64,000 nucleotides of DNA from Eubacteriales bacterium (GCA_028693055.1 JAQUWD010000017.1:1-64000); one strand, 5' to 3'; numbered from the stretch's first letter, positions 25,178-34,047 are shown. The notes: a model not told the origin generated them from the sequence alone. Numbers and translations: made by a program.

Positions 25178-26041
25178 CTAAAACAGTCCCAGCTCGCCGG
25201 CGCTGCCGCCTGCTTTTCGGTACAAGGCGATTACGCCGCCTGTTACCGCCAGCAGCAATACGCTCAACGCCGAGGCCATGGGCAAATCCCGGCTTTTGAT
25301 CAGGTTCTGGATCAGGTTGCCCGCCAGCACACTTTTGCTGCCGCCCAGAAGGTCGCTTAGGAAGAACAGCCCCATAGAGGGAATAAACACCAATACGCAG
25401 CCTGCCATCAATCCAGCCATAGTCAGCGGCACCGTAATGGTAAAGAAGGCGCGAAGGGGACTTGCCCCCAAATCCCGGGCGGCTTCTACTACAGAAAAGT
25501 CCAGCTTATCCACCGTGGTAAAGGTGGGCAGTATCATGAAGGGAATCAGGGCATAGACCATTCCCAGAAAAACAGCTCCATCGGTGTTCAGCAGCTTCAA
25601 TGGGCTGGAAATAATGCCAAGATTCAGTAAAAAGGTATTCAATGGGCCGTTGCCCATCAGCAGAATACGCCAGCCATAGATGCGGATGAGAGAATTCGTC
25701 CAGAAGGGAACGATCAGCAGCAGCATAATGATGGAGCGCACCGTCGGCTTGAGCCGCGCCATCAGGTAGCCAAAGGGATACCCGATAACAATACAGATCA
25801 AGGTGGTCAGCACAGACAGCTTCAGGCTGTTCAGCATAACCTGTAAATATTGGGGATCGGCAAGCCTTGCATAATTAGAAACGGTCACCTCGTTGGTTAT
25901 GCCGATTCGTTCGCCCCGGCTTAGAAAGCTGAGACCGATGATGTACAGAAGCGCTACGAAAACGAACATAATCGTCCATAGATACATAGGCAGCTTCAAG
26001 AGTAGAGAAAACCGGCGATCCTGTTGGTTTGCTTTCATCAC
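25178..26041 (-). CDS. potB: Polyamine ABC transporter permease PotB
   Basis: 287 residues with six predicted membrane helices. The EAA loop is EAARDLGASPLRAFFTITVPLTMAG. SLIRIYGWRILLMGNGPLN and FIPSMGLFFLSDLLGGSKS are conserved blocks of PotB. It pairs with PotC. The start overlaps the end of potA by four bases (ATGA on the minus strand), so translation is coupled. Confidence 0.94.
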   Translation of the reverse strand: MMKANQQDRRFSLLLKLPMYLWTIMFVFVALLYIIGLSFLSRGERIGITNEVTVSNYARLADPQYLQVMLNSLKLSVLTTLICIVIGYPFGYLMARLKPTVRSIIMLLLIVPFWTNSLIRIYGWRILLMGNGPLNTFLLNLGIISSPLKLLNTDGAVFLGMVYALIPFMILPTFTTVDKLDFSVVEAARDLGASPLRAFFTITVPLTMAGLMAGCVLVFIPSMGLFFLSDLLGGSKSVLAGNLIQNLIKSRDLPMASALSVLLLAVTGGVIALYRKAGGSAGELGLF

Positions 26042-27150
26042 AAGACCCCCTCGGCCTGATCCAAGTTAAGCTCGCTGTCTGGCACTAGCGGTGCGTGCTG
26101 CTTGCTCCAGCCTACATACACCATGCTTCCAAGGGGAAAGCTATCCAGCTCGGAGGCTTGGGTAATGGCGTTAAGCGTAAGCTTGTCATTCAGCCCGATT
26201 AAGGTATGCTGCATACCGCCAGAATAGGTTTTCTCCCGAATGATTCCTTGCAAATTCATACCGTGCTGAGGCTCGCTGCCATAGCGCACCCGCTGAGGCC
26301 GTAGGCACAGCGCCAGCCGCTCGCCCTTCTGTCTAGGCTCGTCGCTGAGGGCGGGCAAGGAAACGCCCATGACATTGAGAGTCAATTCGCCATTTTCTTC
26401 GTAGCGGCTGACAGTGCCGCGCAATAGATTGCTCTGCCCAATAAAGCTGGCGGCAAACAAGGTCTTAGGGTGCTCGTACACCTCTTCGGGCGTGCCGATC
26501 TGTTCGATTCTTCCCTCCCGAATAATGATAATTCGCGAGGACATATTCAACGCTTCCTCCTGATCGTGCGTGATGTAAACAAAGGTGATTTTCAACTGCT
26601 GCTGTAAGCGCTTGAGCTCTGCCTGCATCTCTTGACGCAGCTTTAAATCTAACGCGCCCAGCGGTTCGTCTAGCAACAATACCTTTGGCTTCAAAACCAC
26701 AGCCCGGGCGATGGCGACCCGTTGACGTTGACCGCCGCTTAATTGGGAGGGCATGCGCTTTTCGTATCCGCTGAGCCGTACCAGCGCCAATGCTTCTTCA
26801 ACGCGTTGCTTTTGCTCCGCTTTTTTCACCCCGGCTGTTTTTAAACCATAAGCGATGTTTTGAAACACATTCATATGGGGGAATAGGGCGTAGCTCTGAA
26901 AAACGGTGTTTACTGGCCGCTTTTCCGGGGGTCGATCGGTCATATCCACGCCCTCTAAAAACACTCTTCCGGAGGTGGGCTGCTCTAGCCCGGCAATAAG
27001 ACGCAGCGTGGTTGTTTTACCGCAGCCCGAAGGCCCGAGCAGCGTTAAAAACTCACCGGGATATATGTCCAAGTCCAGGGAGTGGAGAACCATACCCTGC
27101 CCATAATCCTTGCTTAACCCTTCGAGACGTAGGATTGGCTCCTCACTCAT
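26038..27150 (-). CDS. potA: Polyamine ABC transporter ATPase PotA
   Basis: 370 residues from the ATG at 27150. This start follows GAGGAAAG and overlaps the regulator stop by two bases within ATGA. An ATPase domain (1-240) has Walker A GPSGCGKTTT, Q-loop FQSYALFPHM, signature LSGGQRQRVAIARA and Walker B VLLLDEPLGALD. A TOBE-type regulatory domain follows (about 250-365, LCLRPQRVRYG). It powers PotBC import. Confidence 0.94.
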   Translation of the reverse strand: MSEEPILRLEGLSKDYGQGMVLHSLDLDIYPGEFLTLLGPSGCGKTTTLRLIAGLEQPTSGRVFLEGVDMTDRPPEKRPVNTVFQSYALFPHMNVFQNIAYGLKTAGVKKAEQKQRVEEALALVRLSGYEKRMPSQLSGGQRQRVAIARAVVLKPKVLLLDEPLGALDLKLRQEMQAELKRLQQQLKITFVYITHDQEEALNMSSRIIIIREGRIEQIGTPEEVYEHPKTLFAASFIGQSNLLRGTVSRYEENGELTLNVMGVSLPALSDEPRQKGERLALCLRPQRVRYGSEPQHGMNLQGIIREKTYSGGMQHTLIGLNDKLTLNAITQASELDSFPLGSMVYVGWSKQHAPLVPDSELNLDQAEGVL

Positions 27151-27449
27151 TGTGCATCTTTCCTCTTTTCCTTTACTACAGTGCAAATTGCGTCTAGCAA
27201 TGCCCGCACCTGAGGCCATATTTCTTCATTGACGGTATAGACTGTTGCGCAGCCTTCTCGGCGAGAACGCACCAAGGACGCGTCCACTAATAATTTCATG
27301 TGATAGCTGATCGTAGGTTGAGTACACTGGAAGGCGCGGTTGATTTCGCAGCCGTTCATTTCTTGATGGGACAGCATGCTTAAAATGCTCAACCGTGTTT
27401 CATCGCAGAGTACCTTTAGAATGGGGATTGACGCTTTGAAGCACTCCAT
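27147..27449 (-). CDS. ArsR-family repressor heading the Pot operon
   Basis: 100 residues from the ATG at 27449 (GGGAG 8 bases upstream; a GTG at 27458 is an alternative). It is a winged helix: LCDETRLSILSMLSHQEMNGCEINRAFQCTQPTISYHM-type recognition helix, then a wing with GCATVYTVNEE. Five Cys residues are present (ECF, LCDE, GCEI, QCTQ, EGCA), but not the classic ELCVCDL metal site. A metal, redox or other signal cannot be chosen from the sequence. It lies directly upstream of potA with an ATGA overlap. Its promoter has a perfect inverted repeat just past the expected transcription start. Confidence 0.88.
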   Translation of the reverse strand: MECFKASIPILKVLCDETRLSILSMLSHQEMNGCEINRAFQCTQPTISYHMKLLVDASLVRSRREGCATVYTVNEEIWPQVRALLDAICTVVKEKRKDAQ

Positions 27450-27476
27450 GGGAGCCACTCCCTTCCACCTTGAGTA

Positions 27477-27530
27477 ATAGACAATCGTCTATATCGATAA
27501 CATTTTATATCGAAAACTTTCTATTGTCAA
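27477..27530 (-). promoter_or_regulatory. Promoter and operator of the ArsR-Pot operon
   Basis: On the minus strand, -35 TTGACA (27530-27525) and -10 TAAAAT (27507-27502) have an ideal 17-base spacing. ATAGAC (27477-27482) and GTCTAT (27487-27492) form an inverted repeat with 4 bases between, just downstream of the expected start of transcription, a natural site for autorepression. Confidence 0.75.
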
Positions 27531-27621
27531 TAGAGTATCGGTAATAATATGTAAAACCGAATCGTACCCTTTCCACATAGAAATTTTGGAAAGAAAGTAT
27601 GCATTTTTTTCAAAAAATGTC

Positions 27622-27679
27622 TTGACATGGAGTAGGTTAATCGATTATACTATTTTTGCAGATGAGGTAAACGATTAAC
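27622..27679 (+). promoter_or_regulatory. Promoter of the arabinofuranosidase operon with two LacI-type operators
   Basis: TTGACA (27622-27627) and TATACT (27646-27651) are spaced by 18 bases. GTTAATCGATTATA (27636-27649), with a perfect TAATCGATTA core, and GGTAAACGATTAAC (27666-27679) both carry the central CG dyad typical of LacI-family sites. They lie 30 bp apart, centre to centre, around the -10 box. No LacI-family gene is in the window. Confidence 0.7.
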
Positions 27680-27698
27680 TGAATGGATGGTGATAACC

Positions 27699-29534
27699 AT
27701 GCTGCATTTTGTACCCCTCAAAGCCGTGTTTATCGACGATGCGTTTTGGCGTAAGGAGCAGCAGCTTGTACGCAACGTTGTCATTCCGTATCAATGGGAA
27801 ATCCTAAATGATCGCGTTCCCAATGCAGAACCTAGTTATTGCATTCACAATTTCCGTATTGCTGCTGGAAAGCAAAAGGGAAGCTTTGGTGGGGCAGTTT
27901 TTCAGGATACCGATTTATACAAGTGGCTGGAGGCTGTCGCCTATTGCTTGACCACAGAAAAGGATGAAAAGCTGGAAGCGCTTGCTGATGAAACGATTGA
28001 TCTGATAGCCGAGGCGCAGCAGCCCGACGGATATTTGGACACCTACTATACCATAGCCGAGCCGGAGCATCGCTGGCACAATTTGATGGAAGGTCACGAG
28101 CTGTACTGCGCCGGTCATTTCATCGAAGCGGCTGTTGCCTACTACGCGGCTACCGGAAAAAGAAAAATCCTTGATATTGCGATTCGGCTGGCAGATTGCA
28201 TCCAAAAGGTCTTTTTCGTAGAAAAGCACGGCGGATACCCCGGGCATCCGGAAATTGAGCTGGCGCTGATCAAGCTATACTTTGCGACGGAGGAACGCCG
28301 CTATTTGGAGCTGTCGAAATATTTTGTCGATAGCCGCGGCCAAAACGAAAGCTGGTTTGCAAAGGAGCAAAGCAGACCGGGACACCGCTACATTTGGCCG
28401 GATATGGAATTCTTTGGCGACCGCTATTTTCAGGATTACGCGCCTGTGCGGGAACAGCGCGAGGCCAACGGCCATGCTGTACGCGCGATGTATTTATACA
28501 GCGCCATGGCAGACTTGGGCCGAATTTTCAAGGACCATGAGCTTGAGGAAGCCTGCAATGCGCTATACCACAATGTCACCCAGCGTCAAATGTATGTAAC
28601 CGGCGCTATAGGCTCCGCCGCTTACGGCGAGCGCTTTACCTCGGATTACGATTTGCCAAACGATACCGTATATGCAGAAACCTGCGCAAGCATCGGCTTG
28701 ATGATGTTTTCCAGCCGCATGTTTTTACTAACAGGAAACCAAGCTTGCTATGATAGCTGGGAACGCGCACTCTATAATACCGTGCTTGCGGGCATGGGCA
28801 GCGACGGGCGGCATTTTTTCTATGTGAATCCATTGGAGGTTATCCCCGCGTTTGTTCATTCCAGCCCCACCCTTCAGCATGTCAAGACGTTACGTCCCAA
28901 ATGGTACGGCGTTGCCTGCTGCCCACCTAATATCGCCAGAACGGTAAGCTCACTGGGCGGCAGCCTTTACGCCATGGATGATCAACGGCTTCATGTGCTT
29001 ACCCACATCGGTTCTTCCTTCCAGTATCAGGGGGTAAGCTGTAGGCTCCAAAGAGAAAAGGAAGACTGTGTTTTAACGATAGATGCGCCCACTATGGAAA
29101 TTGTACTCCGAAAGCCGGAGGGGTTTGTGCTGGAGGGTGACGAGGTAATCCGTCATCCCGGCGGAAAAGCGGAATACCATTATCGGTTGCTTCCACAGGT
29201 ACGCTTCCTTCGGGCAAATACCCATGTGGCGGCAGATGAAGGCAAGGTTTGCGTTATGCGGGGCGAAACGGTTTACTGCATGGAGGAAATAGACAATGGA
29301 AAGCAGTTGAACGCCCTATATGCGGACACAAGCGTGTTGCCGACGGAAAACGACGATGGAACGCTCACCCTGAAGGGGTGGCGAAGAGAGGACTGGGGAG
29401 AGGCGCTCTACAGTGAAAAAACGCCCGCTTACAAGCCTATGACGCTTACATTGATTCCCTACAGCCAATGGAACAATCGGGGCGAAGGGGAAATGCGTGT
29501 TTGGCTCAATGAAGCCTGCCCCAGCTTTAATTGA
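27699..29534 (+). CDS. GH127 beta-L-arabinofuranosidase
   Basis: 611 residues from the ATG at 27699 (GGTG 6 bases upstream). It is the DUF1680/GH127 fold, an (alpha/alpha)6 barrel followed by beta domains. The zinc/Cys catalytic site of the family is readable: YAETCASIG (Glu327, Cys329) and YGVACCPPNIART (Cys407, Cys408), matching the Glu-Cys-Cys-Cys set of the Bifidobacterium enzyme HypBA1. QQPDGYLDTYYT and EGHELYCAGHFIEAAVAYY are further conserved blocks. It has no signal peptide, so it acts on imported arabinosides. It heads an operon with a sugar ABC importer and has LacI-type operators. Confidence 0.93.
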   Translation: MLHFVPLKAVFIDDAFWRKEQQLVRNVVIPYQWEILNDRVPNAEPSYCIHNFRIAAGKQKGSFGGAVFQDTDLYKWLEAVAYCLTTEKDEKLEALADETIDLIAEAQQPDGYLDTYYTIAEPEHRWHNLMEGHELYCAGHFIEAAVAYYAATGKRKILDIAIRLADCIQKVFFVEKHGGYPGHPEIELALIKLYFATEERRYLELSKYFVDSRGQNESWFAKEQSRPGHRYIWPDMEFFGDRYFQDYAPVREQREANGHAVRAMYLYSAMADLGRIFKDHELEEACNALYHNVTQRQMYVTGAIGSAAYGERFTSDYDLPNDTVYAETCASIGLMMFSSRMFLLTGNQACYDSWERALYNTVLAGMGSDGRHFFYVNPLEVIPAFVHSSPTLQHVKTLRPKWYGVACCPPNIARTVSSLGGSLYAMDDQRLHVLTHIGSSFQYQGVSCRLQREKEDCVLTIDAPTMEIVLRKPEGFVLEGDEVIRHPGGKAEYHYRLLPQVRFLRANTHVAADEGKVCVMRGETVYCMEEIDNGKQLNALYADTSVLPTENDDGTLTLKGWRREDWGEALYSEKTPAYKPMTLTLIPYSQWNNRGEGEMRVWLNEACPSFN

Positions 29535-29577
29535 TTTTCAGCACAGAGTGCTGACGATAAAAAAGGAGGATAACCCC

Positions 29578-30900
29578 ATGAAAAAGCTCATAGCTCTTGT
29601 ACTCACGGTTGCAATGCTCCTTACCCTGACGGCGGCGATGGCCGAAGGCGACCGCGTCACCATTACTTACTCCTACTGGGGAACGCCGGAGGAATCCGCA
29701 TCCACGCAGGCTGTGCTGGATCAGTACAACGCATCTCAGGACAAGGTAACAGTGGAACTGATGTGCATCCCCAACGAGCAGTACACCACGAAGCTGAATT
29801 CCATGGCTACCGCTGGGGAACTGCCTGATTGCGGCATCATGAACGAAAACGGTCTGCTGGCTTTCGCCAATGCCGGATTGCTAGCGGACGTGTCTACCAT
29901 GTATGACAATTCCGATTCTAAGCCCTTGGAGTGCCTGACCTTTAAGAAGGACGGCGAGACGCCCGTAGCCTACAGCGGCTGCAATGAAATTTTGATGCTG
30001 TACTACAACAAGGATATGTTCGACAAAGCGGGCGTGGCCTATCCCTCCGCTACCGCCGATGGAGCTTACACTTGGGAAGAGTTCATCGAGGTTGCCAAAA
30101 AGCTGACCCTTGATAAGAACGGCAAGACTCCCAATGACGCGGATTTCGACGCGAACAGCATCGTACAGTACGGCTGCGTCATAGATAACTGGACTTGGCA
30201 GCTGGAAGTTTGGGCTCAGTCCAACGGTGGCGCGTGGTTCTCTCCCGATGGTAAGGAATGCTTGATCAACAGCCCCGAGGCTATTGAAAGCCTTCAGAAG
30301 GTTGCCGATCTTACCCTCAAGGAGCATGTTATGCCCCTATACCTCGGCTTAGCCGATGAGGGTATTGTGCGCTCCGTTGCTTCCGGCACGGTTGCCATGG
30401 CTACCGGCGGCGCATGGAACATGGGCACCTGCATGAGCGGCAGCGGTATCAACTTTGGTATCGGCGTGTTGCCTTACATGAAGGAAAAGGTCACGGCCTG
30501 CACCTCCGGCCCGCAGGTGGTATTTGCGCAGAGCAAGCATCAGCGGGAAGCGATGGACTTCATTGCATGGTACACCAAGGAAGAAAATAGCTGGGGCTTG
30601 ATCGACAGCGGCATCTGGATGCCTCTTTTGGAAAAGTATTACACCGATTCCACCGCTATGGATACTTGGCTGAAGTCTGAAAACTTCCCCATTAAGGATT
30701 ATGACATGGCGAAAGCAGTGCTGGTGGATTACACGAAGGATTATGCAAAATCGGCTTGCTGGTACTACACCCCCAACACCAGTGATTTCATCGATCTGCT
30801 CCGTTCTGTGTTAAGCCCCGTATGGTCGGGCGATTCTACCGCTGAGGAAGCGATCAACGCAAACTATGAAGCTTTGAAGGCTTCCATTGAAGATTTCTAA
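29578..30900 (+). CDS. Sugar ABC transporter solute-binding protein
   Basis: 440 residues from the ATG at 29578 (AAAAGGAGG 9 bases upstream). The signal peptide MKKLIALVLTVAMLLTLTAA precedes MAEGD with an AMA cleavage site and no lipobox Cys. The mature protein is a family 1 sugar-binding protein: VTITYSYWGTPEE opening, YYNKDMFDKAGVAYPS hinge and GTVAMATGGAWNMG. It probably binds an arabinose oligosaccharide for the two permeases downstream. It starts 43 bases after the GH127 stop. A stable hairpin lies between it and the permeases, which would favour higher expression of this gene. Confidence 0.93.
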   Translation: MKKLIALVLTVAMLLTLTAAMAEGDRVTITYSYWGTPEESASTQAVLDQYNASQDKVTVELMCIPNEQYTTKLNSMATAGELPDCGIMNENGLLAFANAGLLADVSTMYDNSDSKPLECLTFKKDGETPVAYSGCNEILMLYYNKDMFDKAGVAYPSATADGAYTWEEFIEVAKKLTLDKNGKTPNDADFDANSIVQYGCVIDNWTWQLEVWAQSNGGAWFSPDGKECLINSPEAIESLQKVADLTLKEHVMPLYLGLADEGIVRSVASGTVAMATGGAWNMGTCMSGSGINFGIGVLPYMKEKVTACTSGPQVVFAQSKHQREAMDFIAWYTKEENSWGLIDSGIWMPLLEKYYTDSTAMDTWLKSENFPIKDYDMAKAVLVDYTKDYAKSACWYYTPNTSDFIDLLRSVLSPVWSGDSTAEEAINANYEALKASIEDF

Positions 30901-30978
30901 AAAGTAGCGTAAATGAAGGGCTGTATCCCTAAGCGTGGGAAAAGCGCCGCCCAAACTCACAGTACCAAGCGGATTCCT

Positions 30979-31015
30979 CTTCCCGTTGATCGTGTAAAGC
31001 ACGGTCAACGGGAAG
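30979..31015 (+). other. Stable intercistronic hairpin between binding protein and permease genes
   Basis: CTTCCCGTTGA(T)CGTG pairs with CACG(G)TCAACGGGAAG around TAAAG, giving about 15 pairs. No T-run follows, so it is not a usual terminator. This place and shape fit an mRNA 3'-end stabiliser that keeps binding-protein message high relative to the permeases. Confidence 0.6.
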
Positions 31016-31086
31016 GAAGAAAAATGCTTACTTCGCTTAGCGGTGCAGCCTTTACGCTTCTATTTCCATCATAAAGGAGCGGTATG

Positions 31087-31998
31087 ATGAAACCTGTTCA
31101 CTCAATCAACCGCATGCACAGTGCCGAAACCAGAACCGCATGGCTCTGCTTGATACCGTCGGTCATCGGCCTTGTCTGCCTTACCTATATCCCGCTGATC
31201 GCCGTGATCGGGCTAAGCTTTTTTAACTGGAAGGGTATTACCGCGCCTCAATTTGTCGGTATTGCTAACTATATCCGTCTGTTTACCGTAGACCCATATT
31301 TTATTGATTCCATTAAGGTGACCGTATATTACGCAGCGCTTTCTGTAATCGGCAGCTTGATTTTTTCGCTCATTGTGGCTATGCTGCTAAACCGCAAGGT
31401 GCCTGCGCGAGGCTTTTTCCGTGCTATTTTCTATCTACCCTACGTGCTTCCCGCTATGGCTGTGTATCTGGGATGGTCTTGGCTGTATGATAACACCCAT
31501 GGTCTGTTGAACTATGTATTTAATCAGATGGGAGCCGGCAAAATTTTGTTTCTGGCTGACGAAAAGCTGGCTGTACCGTCTCTTTCGTTAATCGCTGTGT
31601 GGCTGTCCGGCAACTTAATCGTTATTTTTCTGGCTGGATTGCAAAATGTACCGCGGGTTTATCACGAGGCTGCTGAAATTGACGGAGCAAATGGTTTTCA
31701 GCGGTTTTGGAATGTAACTTTGCCCTGCATGACCCCCATCATTTTCTATAATCTGCTCATGGCGTTGATTACCAACATGCAGGTTGTTACGCCCGCACTA
31801 GCGTTGACCAGCGGTGGTCCGGGCAACGCCACCTGTTTTATGAGCTATCTGATGTACCGTTACGCCTTTATCAGCAATAAGCTGGGCTATGCCTGTGCGA
31901 TCTCCACCATCTTTTTCTTACTGATTGGGATTTTTACCCTCTTGCTCTTCGCTACCAGCCGGTCATGGATTTTCTACGAAGGGGATGACGCGAAATGA
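31087..31998 (+). CDS. Sugar ABC transporter permease (MalF/UgpA type)
   Basis: 303 residues from the ATG at 31087 (AGGAG 7 bases upstream; an ATG at 31084 is only 4 away). Six membrane helices are predicted. The first follows ETRTAWLCLIPSVIGLVCLT. The EAA loop is EAAEIDGANGFQRFWNVTLPCMTPI. It forms the membrane channel with the next gene product. The 3' end overlaps that gene by four bases. No ATPase gene is in this operon; MsmK-type ATPases encoded elsewhere commonly serve such importers. Confidence 0.93.
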   Translation: MKPVHSINRMHSAETRTAWLCLIPSVIGLVCLTYIPLIAVIGLSFFNWKGITAPQFVGIANYIRLFTVDPYFIDSIKVTVYYAALSVIGSLIFSLIVAMLLNRKVPARGFFRAIFYLPYVLPAMAVYLGWSWLYDNTHGLLNYVFNQMGAGKILFLADEKLAVPSLSLIAVWLSGNLIVIFLAGLQNVPRVYHEAAEIDGANGFQRFWNVTLPCMTPIIFYNLLMALITNMQVVTPALALTSGGPGNATCFMSYLMYRYAFISNKLGYACAISTIFFLLIGIFTLLLFATSRSWIFYEGDDAK

Positions 31999-32879
31999 CA
32001 GCGAGAACCGTACCCGTTAAAGCAAGCAGTGCCTTTCAAAGCCGTAGGCGGCGGGAAAGGATAGGCAATACGGCTTCGCTTCTTCTGCTGGTTTTGCTTA
32101 CCTTGCTGGTAATGCTGCCGATTTGGTGGATTTTTCGCTCCAGTCTGATGACTAATCCGGAGCTTTATGCGTATCCTCCCACCTTTTTTCCTAATGTATG
32201 GCGGTTTTACAATTATGGAGAAACGCTTGAATACTTTCCCTTTTGGACCTATTTTCTCAACACCATGACAATCATACTCCCATCGGTTTTGGGTGCAACC
32301 TTTACAGCCACCTTGGGAGGCTATGCCTTTGCAAGGCTACGCTTTAAAGGTAAGAATTTTCTATTCTGTCTTTGCGTTGGCTCTATGCTACTGCCCACCA
32401 TGGTTACGCTTGTACCCCTATATGTAATGTGGACGAAGGGACTAGGATTATCCAATACCTATTGGCCGTTAATTCTACCGCATTTCTGCGGCGGCGGCGC
32501 GTTCAACATTTTCCTCATTCGTCAGTTTGTCAAAACGGTACCTAGAGAGCTGGATGAAGCGGCGACGATCGACGGCTGCGGATATATGCGGATCTTGTTC
32601 AGCATTATCATGCCCGCTATCAAAAGCGCGATGATCGTGGTAGCGCTGCTCAAGTTTGTGGAGCTATGGAACGATCTGCTTCAACAGGTCATCTACATCA
32701 ACTATCAAGCTGACTTCACCATTGTACTAGGACTTTCGCTTTTTAAGGGCGCGCTGAAAAGCGATTGGTCAAAGATCATGTGCGCCACCTGCATGGCTTT
32801 TATTCCGGGGGTTATTTTCTACCTGTGCGGCCAAAAATACTTTGTTGAGGGTATTGTGATGACGGGTATGAAGAACTGA
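31995..32879 (+). CDS. Sugar ABC transporter permease (MalG type)
   Basis: 294 residues with six membrane helices, starting with TASLLLLVLLTLLVMLPIWW. The family blocks are FLNTMTIILPSVLGATFTAT, LPTMVTLVPLYVMW and the EAA loop ELDEAATIDGCGYMRILFSIIMPAI-type. It ends FVEGIVMTGMKN, the standard C-terminus of MalG-like permeases. It overlaps the upstream permease by four bases (ATGA). A strong terminator follows at 32903-32941. Confidence 0.93.
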   Translation: MTARTVPVKASSAFQSRRRRERIGNTASLLLLVLLTLLVMLPIWWIFRSSLMTNPELYAYPPTFFPNVWRFYNYGETLEYFPFWTYFLNTMTIILPSVLGATFTATLGGYAFARLRFKGKNFLFCLCVGSMLLPTMVTLVPLYVMWTKGLGLSNTYWPLILPHFCGGGAFNIFLIRQFVKTVPRELDEAATIDGCGYMRILFSIIMPAIKSAMIVVALLKFVELWNDLLQQVIYINYQADFTIVLGLSLFKGALKSDWSKIMCATCMAFIPGVIFYLCGQKYFVEGIVMTGMKN

Positions 32880-32902
32880 ATCACAAATGTTTTATAAAGC
32901 AG

Positions 32903-32941
32903 AAGGACTGCCTTGCTGAAATTTCAGCGAGGCAGTCCTTT
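32903..32941 (+). terminator. Terminator of the arabinofuranosidase/ABC operon
   Basis: AAGGACTGCCT pairs with AGGCAGTCCTT, and the inner GCTGAAATTTCAGC extends the stem. The right arm ends in CCTTT. Confidence 0.8.
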
Positions 32942-32946
32942 CAGCG

Positions 32947-33101
32947 TGTCAAAAAAGCGCTACGCGCTTTTTCGCCAGTTACGGGTAATGTTTGCGGCTT
33001 TGCCGCAAACTGCCCGCCCGACCGGCAAAGCCGGTCGATACGAATATAGTCAGGGTAGCCTGCGGGCTCCCCCGACACCCTCTTAAGGGAGTTTTTCGAC
33101 A
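32947..33101. repeat. MITE-like element made of consecutive hairpins
   Basis: About 155 bp with imperfect terminal inverted repeats, TGTCAAAAAAG at 32947 and TGTCGAAAAAC (complement of 33091-33101). Inside are three near-perfect hairpins with triplet loops: AAAAAGCGC/GCGCTTTTT (32952-32972), GTTTGCGGC/GCCGCAAAC (32990-33010) and GACCGGC/GCCGGTC (33020-33036). A CTCCC/GGGAG pair lies near the right end. CAGTCCTTT occurs just left of the element and again at its right end. No coding sequence is evident. Confidence 0.55.
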
Positions 33102-33122
33102 GTCCTTTACTTGTGATAGGTT

Positions 33123-33980
33123 TTACAGCAGGGAGACTGCTGATTGTGCGGAAAGGTTGATGATTTCCGTCGGGGTGTCAGTGATCACACCCATCATTTG
33201 CAGGATGATAACCAGTATGCCGAGGATAATGACGTATAGAGCAAACCAATTTAAGGATACCTTGCTGATAATGCGCAGGAAGAAGCGAATAGCTAAATAT
33301 CCGCTGATGGCTGCTACCACCATACCGACGATGATTGCAGGCAGGTCGGAACCGAACTGAACGCCTTCCTTTAGCACCCCCATCCCTTCTGAAAGCAAGC
33401 TGCCTACAATGGCTGGCGCACTCATCATGAAGCTGAATTTGGCGGCGGTTTCGCGGTTAAGCCTTGCGGCTACGCCTCCAAAGATGGTAGAGCCGCTGCG
33501 ACTGATTCCCGGTAGCATGCCTATGGCTTGCAAACAGCCCATGGTTAGTGCCTCTCCAACGCCTACCTGCTGCTTCTCTAGCTTCATTCGCTCATGACGC
33601 TCGGAAAGCCATTGCGTTAGCATTAAGAGTAACCCGGTAAAGAGAAAGCAAATCCCCAACAAGCCGTTATGGGTTTCTAAAAAGTCGAGCTGATCGCTAA
33701 AAAGCACTTTGCCTACCAAGGCGGGTAAAGAGGCAAGTACTAGCAATAGCAGCGTTTTGTTTTTGATGGGATGAGCAATCATAGCGATCCAATCCTTCCA
33801 GAACACCACTGCGACTGCGATGAGCGTACCGACGTGAAGCAGAATATTAAACAAAAGCTGATTGCTCAGATCGATTCCCCATAGCGCTTGCAATAGATTC
33901 AGGTGTCCGCTAGAGGAAATGGGTAAAAATTCCGCGATTCCTTGAAGCAGACCTAGCAAAGCCCCTTTGATAATGCTCAT
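33123..33980 (-). CDS. uppP: Undecaprenyl-diphosphatase
   Basis: 285 residues, an integral membrane protein of the BacA/UppP family. The first signature GLLQGIAEFLPISSSGHL has the catalytic Glu and Ser-rich loop. The second is GISRSGSTIFGGVAARLNRETAAKFSFMMS-type with the catalytic Arg and Ser. It recycles undecaprenyl diphosphate for peptidoglycan and other wall polymers and confers bacitracin tolerance. It has its own promoter (34019-34047) and stands alone between two carbohydrate operons. GAGGAAAGGAACG precedes the ATG. Confidence 0.96.
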   Translation of the reverse strand: MSIIKGALLGLLQGIAEFLPISSSGHLNLLQALWGIDLSNQLLFNILLHVGTLIAVAVVFWKDWIAMIAHPIKNKTLLLLVLASLPALVGKVLFSDQLDFLETHNGLLGICFLFTGLLLMLTQWLSERHERMKLEKQQVGVGEALTMGCLQAIGMLPGISRSGSTIFGGVAARLNRETAAKFSFMMSAPAIVGSLLSEGMGVLKEGVQFGSDLPAIIVGMVVAAISGYLAIRFFLRIISKVSLNWFALYVIILGILVIILQMMGVITDTPTEIINLSAQSAVSLL

Positions 33981-34018
33981 ATAAACGTTCCTTTCCTCTT
34001 GTCAATGGATACGACGAT

Positions 34019-34047
34019 AGTATACATGATTTTTCAACTCATGTCAC
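34019..34047 (-). promoter_or_regulatory. uppP promoter
   Basis: On the minus strand, -35 GTGACA (34047-34042) and -10 TATACT (34024-34019) have a 17-base spacer. Confidence 0.6.

Noticed and set aside
32992-33360. 122-codon plus-strand open frame
   Set aside because: It starts inside the hairpin repeat and runs antisense through uppP.
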